The notes beneath the pieces were generated by a model. It saw nothing but the letters and a program-made list of their open reading frames with translations, ran no database searches and was not told the origin of the DNA. Source: Deroplatys truncata (taxonomy: Eukaryota > Arthropoda > Insecta > Mantodea > Mantidae). Taken from it: a DNA stretch of 64,000 nt. Location: NCBI GenBank assembly GCA_030765065.1, contig CM060980.1:62976364-63040363 (forward strand). The letters run 5' to 3'. Below, in pieces: positions 58,900 to 64,000 of this stretch (the stretch's first letter is position 1; the number at the start of each line of letters is the position of its first letter). Made by a program: the position numbers and the translations under genes.

Positions 58900-60010
58900 T
58901 AACCTAACACCCCTCCTCCTGTTCCTAACCTCTCTCATATAAAGGACATACTCTACCCTTCAACTCTGTCTAGCCTAACACTCCTCCTCGTTTTCCTATA
59001 CCATTCATATAAACCATACTCTACTTCTTGACCTCTGTCTAGTCTAACACCCCTGCTCCTGTTCCCTACCTCTCTCATATACAAGACATGCTCTGCCCTT
59101 CAACTCTGTCTAGCCTAACACCCCTCCTCGTTTTCCTATACCTTTCATATAAACCCTACTCTACTTCTTGACCTCTGCCTAGCCTAACACCCCTGCTCCT
59201 GTTCCCTAGCTCTCTCATATACAAGACATGCTCTGCCCTTCAACTCTGTCTAGCCTAACACCCCTCCTCGTTTTCCTATACCTTTCATATAAACCATACT
59301 CTACTTCTTGACCTCTGTCTAGCCTAACACCCCTGCTCCTGTTCCCTACCCCTCTCATATACAAGACATGCTCTACCCTTCAACTCTGTCTAGCCTAACA
59401 CCCCTCCTCGTTTTCCTATACCTTTCATATAAACCATACTCTACTTCTTGATCTCTGCCTAGCCTAACACCTCTGCTCCTGTTCCCTACCTCTCTCATAT
59501 ACAAGACATGCTCTGCCCTTCAACTCTGTCTAGCCTAACACCCCTCCTCGTTTTCCTATACCTTTCATATAAACCATACTCTACTTCTTGATCTCTGCCT
59601 AGCCTAACACCTCTGCTCCTGTTCCCTACCTCTCTCATATACAAGACATGCTCTGCCCTTCAACTCTGTCTAGCCTAACACCCCTCCTCGTTTTCCTATA
59701 CCTTTCATATAAACCATACTCTACTTCTTGACCTCTGCCTAGCCTAACACCTCTCCTCGTTTTCCTATACCTTTCATATAAACCCTACTCTACTTCTTGA
59801 CCTCTGTCTAGCCTAACACCCCTGCTCCTGTTCCCTACCCCTCTCATATACAAGACATGCTCTACCCTTCAACTCTGTCTAGCCTAACACCCCTGCTCCT
59901 GTTCCCTACCTCTCTCATATACAAGACATGCTCTACCCTTCAACTCTGTCTAGCCTAACACCTCTCCTCGTTTTCCTATACCTTTCATATAAACCATACT
60001 CTACTCGACC
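58900..60010. repeat. 140-bp higher-order tandem array
   Basis: CCTCCTCGTTTTCCTATACC recurs at 58,984, 59,124, 59,264, 59,404, 59,544 and 59,684, exactly 140 bases apart. Further units follow at 59,754 and 59,964 (offsets of 70 and 210). Each 140-bp unit is two related roughly 70-bp halves sharing TGTCTAGCCTAACA. Confidence 0.93.
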
Positions 60011-60374
60011 TCTGACTAGCCTAGCGCTTCTCCTCGTATTCCCTGCTACTCTCATATAAAGCACATTCCTCCTACTTCAACCTCTGTCTATCCTGGCATC
60101 TCCCCTCGTTTTCCCTATCCTTTCCCTTATAAAGCATATATTCAGACCTTTCAAACCCTGTCTAGTCGACATCTAACCTTGTAATCCCTATCTCTTCAGT
60201 ATAAAACGTGCATTCTACCCTTTCAACCCTGTCTAGCCTGACAACTCTCCTCGTAATCCCTATCTCCCCCATATAAACGCATTTTTCCTCCTTGGATGCT
60301 CTCCTAGCCTAGCATCTTCCCTCGTTTTCCCTATCTTTTCCTATATAAACGCAAAAACTGGCCCAGGTCTGTCT

Positions 60375-60380
60375 TATATA
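60375..60380. other. Target-site duplication (right), TATATA
   Basis: Matches 45,158-45,163. Confidence 0.8.
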
Positions 60381-61605
60381 TTCTACTTATGCTGGGCACA
60401 GTGATTACTTACTTGACGAGTGTACAAGAGGTCGCGTTCTTTTCTTTCTTTGGCAACAGCTTTCGTCCATCTGTCCCGTGGCTTGGGGGTATATATTACA
60501 GCGTAATGGTTCTACAAGGTTGTCATGGCAATGAGCAGCGAGGTTGCCACGAAATTAGTTTTGCTCGCCAAGGAACTATAGTGCACACATATATAACTGG
60601 TAATACTGTTCTATTGTAACATACTTTATTTTATTACTATATTAAATTCACGCATTCACTTCTATATTTGTTACACTCAGCCTACAGCTTGTTAATTTTT
60701 GTATGTTAATGGTGAATTAAAGGGGAAATGAGGCATTTCAGCGACATAGATAGCGACAGACATATTTCCTCTTATCCTTAGGTAAAAATGCAACATTTTC
60801 ATAATACAGTCATTAGTATTAATTCACAACGTGTATTCTTTTCATGGATACTGTTAAGAGTGTGTTGCAATTTACTTGGAAGGGTACGTAACACATGAAA
60901 GTGAGAATCATTGCAGCTGGAATGATGTTGATTTTTGGTCTCTTATGAAAAAGTCCTTGCACCATGTATGGGCTTAGTACACAACTGAAGTTGCGTTTGT
61001 CTTTATTGCTTCTCTTGTACGTCAGTGACAATAAAGACTTGAATTTACTTTGTGTGCAGCCAGATGAGGAGTGAAAACTAAATTAAGAAAAACATAGGAA
61101 AGTCACAATAAACGCAGTCGTCGGAATTGCCCATGTAATTGTGTGTACTCTAAGCCTTGATTTACAAAGCGGACTATTTAGACTGCGAGCAGACTAAGAG
61201 CTCTGTGTAGTGGAGTAATTTCTGACTCAATTAATTTGCTTTGTGCTAGTTTCGCCAACTCCCATTACCTTTGGCTTTCTGTTCGGCTTTCTCTCCGACT
61301 TTCAGCGTCATTCTGTTGTTCCATGGTTTATAGTTATTGCATTTTAATTTTGGAAGAAGACAATTTCCATATAGAAATGCTTCCCTGACTGTTCAATAAG
61401 TCTTAACCAATAATATCTCTTATGGAAATCGGTAGAGCGGTGGTAGGAATTTAAGCTACTCCGTGCTACAACACAGCCGTAACTCGCCAAGACTATGGAA
61501 GTAAATTAGTGTTTGATTCCTATCACGGCTGGCCTATAGGGACACTATTGCGATGGTTTTCTGTAAGCAAGTGGATTTCTACAGTAACTGATTAGGCTTC
61601 TATAC
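60381..61605. other. Mostly non-coding flank of the Polinton
   Basis: It contains a weak tRNA-like head near 61,430 (GGTAGAGCGGTGG) with a possible B box near 61,515 (TTTGATTCCTATC), perhaps a SINE remnant. Confidence 0.4.
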
Positions 61606-61949
61606 TCTGTGAGGTTTAAGTTGGCAGGTTTTCTACTGTCTTTGTCTCACACAGAGTGCTGTCCTTGTCTAGCACAGGGGGTGGGACAGCAACCATTTCT
61701 TTCTTGCGATTTGTGGAAATTCCAGACCTGTATAAGCTCGCATCCCTCCCGCTTGTATTGTATTCTGACTGAAGTGTCGTATGAGCTGTGGAACTGTGAG
61801 TTTTGTGTTTTGTGGTTTTACACGATACGCAAGAATATTTCAGTGTTACAGCATATGGATATAATGTTGAATTATTTTCTAGTAGTTTTGGTTGTATTTG
61901 TATTATTTCAAATTGGATCTCGAGGGAAAGTCCTAAAATCAGATGGTAG

Positions 61950-63235
61950 GGAAATGGTATTTAAAGTTCACAGTTTCTTCAGTGACGAATTTGACGCGTT
62001 GAAATGTGGAAAGCCGATTATTTCAGTGACAAGTATAGTTGAGAGAACTGCTACTGCTACAGGTATTTCTGCTCGTTCCGTCCAGCAAATTTTAAAAGAA
62101 CACAAAAATGCTGAAGCTAGTGGCGGTAGATTGCAAACTCCAGGCAAGAAGCGCTCGAATAGGAGATCGCAAAAACAGAAATAGACTCATTCACAGCAGC
62201 TGCTATTAAGCGAACAATCTATTCGTTATATCGTACGGACTTTCTGCCTAGTTTGCAGGACATACATGAGGCTTTAAAAGTTCAAGACTTACTGAAAGGA
62301 AGCGTGTGATCGTTAGGAAAATTTCTTAAAAAACTTAATTTCAGTTATAGCAAAAATTTGCAAGGAAGACTTTTTTTTAATGGAACGAATGGATATTGTT
62401 TCTAAACGATTTCAGTTTTTAAGACGAATGAAGGAAGTGAGGGCTACTGGTAGGTCTATAGTGTACCTTGACGAAACGTGGGTAAATATAAACCATACGA
62501 GAAATAAGGTGTGGAAATGTGACGGTGATGAAAATGATTTCCCTCTTAAAACACCAATAGGCAAAGGACAGCGATTTATAGTTTTACACGCTGGATGTTC
62601 AGCAGGGTTCATTCCTAATGCCTTGCTAACTTTTAAGTCAAAATCCAGTAAAGACTACCATGAAGAAATGGATAACAATATTTTCAAGGATTGGTTTGTT
62701 AATAAATAGCTTCTTAACATTCCTTCTAATAGTGTCATCGTTATCATTCCGTAAAAATTAATAAAGCACCCACTTCATCTTCACTCAAATCCCATATGCA
62801 GGAAATATCGAGCAGAAAATGATCCCCGAGCGACATGCTATATGTATTAATTAAATTGATAAAAAGACAATTTCAAAGTTTATGAAATAGATACACTAGC
62901 AGAAATGCATGGACATACCATGGTATGGTTGCCACCTTATCACTGTGATTTTAACGCTATAGAACTTATATGGACGCAAGTGAAGAACGATGTTGCCAAA
63001 CATAATATTTCATTTAAAAGTGATGTAAAAGGTTGTTTGATAATGCGATTACAAAAGCGACTCCACACAACTGGGAAAGGGCGTGTACAAAACACTGAAC
63101 AGTTTTACTGGGAGAAAGACGGTCTGGTAGATGAAATTACGGACATATTAGTCATAAATTTAGAAGAATCGGAATCGGAAGATGAGTACGAAGATTCGTT
63201 TGAAGTCTCTGATGGTGAATCGGAGAAGGAACAAC
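61950..63235 (+). pseudogene. IS630/Tc1-superfamily DDE transposase, broken
   Basis: Pieces in order: an N-terminal DNA-binding part to about 62,184 (SIVERTATATGISARSVQQI, a helix-turn-helix pattern). Next a 109-codon frame (62,380-62,709) has the first catalytic aspartate in IVYLDETWVNINHT and the block KGQRFIVLHAG. Then comes a damaged gap (62,710-62,900) where the second aspartate should lie. Last, a frame from 62,905 has the third residue in HCDFNAIELIWTQVKNDVAKH and an acidic tail (EESESEDEYEDS). The order, spacing and YLDETW/AIELIW pair are typical of an insect and aphid DDE family. Several stops and frameshifts. Terminal repeats were not found. Confidence 0.78.
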
Positions 63236-63828
63236 GGTCGGAGAGGAGGGGCACCCCTCCACTGATGCGTGTTTGGCTGGTGTATCTGCTTTGCCTGTGT
63301 CACCATAGAGTGAGAGCGAAATGGTGACTATTCCTTTCTCTGTCTAAAAGGGACACGACTATTTAAACCTCACGGACAGTAGGCGTGCTTGGTGGTATGA
63401 TATTAAGCTCACCGCTTTGGATAGCGCTATGGGAAAGAAGCAGGATGCTTCGAGCGTCAAATGATCGACACTTTTTGCTCACGGACATTCTGTCTGAAAT
63501 TATTGGGAGCATTTACGTGCAAATAAACATTACACGGGACGGCCGTACTTCGCCTTCCACCTCGGAAGCAGAGGTTTTGTAACCACGAAATCATGAAGGA
63601 TCTACGAGAGTTAAACTGCAGGTAAATGGTATAACTGGGGCATGGAGTTTTCATACTAGTGTTTACTGATTCACATGTGTTTATCTACAGAGAATCATCC
63701 TGTACCTCACTTTATGTTAGAAGGCCTTCGCAGATTCCTTCTCTTTGTCCATCTATGTCCTCGACTTAGATCATGGCTCTTGGCTAGCATTTACATATCG
63801 TGGTCATCGACGTTTCAAAAATGTTATA
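63236..63828. other. Non-coding stretch
   Basis: Short frames only. Confidence 0.4.
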
Positions 63829-64000
63829 CTACGTGATCAAAAGTATCCGGATACCTGGCTGAAAATGACGTAAAAGTTCGTGGCGCCCTCCATCGGTAAT
63901 GCTGGAAGTCAATATGGCATTGGTCCACCCTTAGCCTTGATGGCAGCATTCACTCTCGCAGGCATACTTTCAATCAGGTGCTGGAAGGTTTCTTGGGGAA
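63829..64000 (-). mobile_element. Tc1-like transposon, 3' end, cut by window edge
   Basis: It starts with a terminal repeat CTACGTGATCAAAAGTATCC next to TA, of the type found in insect Tc1-like elements. The minus strand inside encodes a transposase C-terminus. Confidence 0.75.
63909..64000 (-). CDS. Tc1-like transposase, C-terminal 30 residues (partial)
   Basis: Reading in from the window edge the frame is open: FPQETFQHLIESMPARVNAA, then IKAKGGPMPY and the stop at 63,909. This is the characteristic Tc1-family ending (compare SMPRRIAALIAAHGGHNKY at 28,275-28,334). The rest lies outside the window, so whether the copy is intact is unknown. Confidence 0.75.
   Translation of the reverse strand, partial: PQETFQHLIESMPARVNAAIKAKGGPMPY

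Larger units (their letters stand above)
45164..60374. mobile_element. Polinton/Maverick element, 15.2 kb, degenerate
   Basis: The termini are AGACAGACCTGGGCCAG at 45,164 and its inverted complement ending at 60,374, flanked by TATATA on both sides. Size (15.2 kb), 5'-AG ends, a 6-bp target duplication and a protein-primed family B DNA polymerase together define a Polinton. Layout: left terminal repeat 45,164 to about 47,015; polymerase pseudogene (minus) 47,060-50,694; internal inverted repeat 51,008-54,795; tandem repeats 54,870-57,450; right terminal repeat about 57,470-60,374. Polintons normally also carry integrase, packaging ATPase, cysteine protease and capsid genes. None is recognisable here. 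Confidence 0.9.
57470..60374. repeat. Polinton right terminal inverted repeat
   Basis: About 2.9 kb, against 1.85 kb on the left. The extra length is mainly the 140-bp array. The order, read from inside out, mirrors the left: CTGTGTATACACCTAGCAG block, minisatellite, unique middle (58,140-58,730), tandem units, terminus. Confidence 0.85.

Noticed and set aside
58900-60010. CRISPR array
   Set aside because: The 140-bp units are contiguous, with no short repeat and unique spacer pattern, in a eukaryotic mobile element.
45164-60374. Helitron or linear plasmid insertion instead of a Polinton
   Set aside because: Inverted termini beginning AG, a 6-bp target duplication and the polymerase type fit Polinton; Helitrons lack terminal inverted repeats and target duplications.
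61609-61950. N-terminal extension of the 191-codon frame before the transposase part
   Set aside because: The first 110 or so codons show no family similarity and precede the expected start of the DNA-binding region, so I begin the transposase near 61,950.

Overview
This window is nuclear DNA from an animal, almost certainly an insect. The Tc1/mariner, Polinton, LINE and tRNA-derived SINE families are all of arthropod type. One SINE family, present here in six copies plus a bare tail, resembles repeats I associate with cockroaches such as Periplaneta; that is recollection, not verified. I see no intact host protein-coding gene, no rRNA or canonical tRNA gene, and no bacterial operon structure. 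The 64 kb reads as intergenic or intronic sequence built almost wholly from dead mobile elements, microsatellites and A+T-rich filler.

Layout: 1-7 kb holds a terminal piece of a 0.85 kb repeat family (R1), a long tRNA-derived SINE (S2), a LINE reverse-transcriptase remnant, an LTR-retrotransposon leader with a tRNA-Lys primer-binding site, a 240-bp MITE and a SINE (S1). 7.9-9.2 kb is a mariner element broken by one frameshift. 10.7-15.8 kb has a decayed DDE transposase, a foldback MITE, an R1 copy and a 1.45 kb element with 290-bp inverted repeats. 17-25 kb is SINE-rich with a LINE RNase H remnant. 26-29.5 kb has two R1 copies flanking a complete but dead Tc1 element (DD34E). 31-36.4 kb has two more dead DDE transposases and several SINEs. 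38.7-39.3 kb encodes a broken conserved protein of unknown function. 42.3-44.4 kb is a cluster of R1 copies, one interrupted by S1.

The most notable object is at 45,164-60,374: a 15.2 kb Polinton/Maverick. It has a 6-bp target duplication (TATATA), 5'-AG termini, very long terminal inverted repeats and a protein-primed family B DNA polymerase gene (minus strand) carrying at least three disabling lesions. No integrase, packaging ATPase, protease or capsid gene is recognisable. The space where they would lie is filled with tandem repeats and a second, internal inverted repeat (about 760-bp core arms, nearly identical, bordered by mirrored TG/CA tracts). The right terminal repeat carries a 140-bp higher-order tandem array that is barely present in the left one.

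The last 3.5 kb hold another dead DDE transposase and the 3' end of a Tc1-like element cut by the window edge. No set of genes here works together as a pathway. The structure comes from successive, sometimes nested, insertions.
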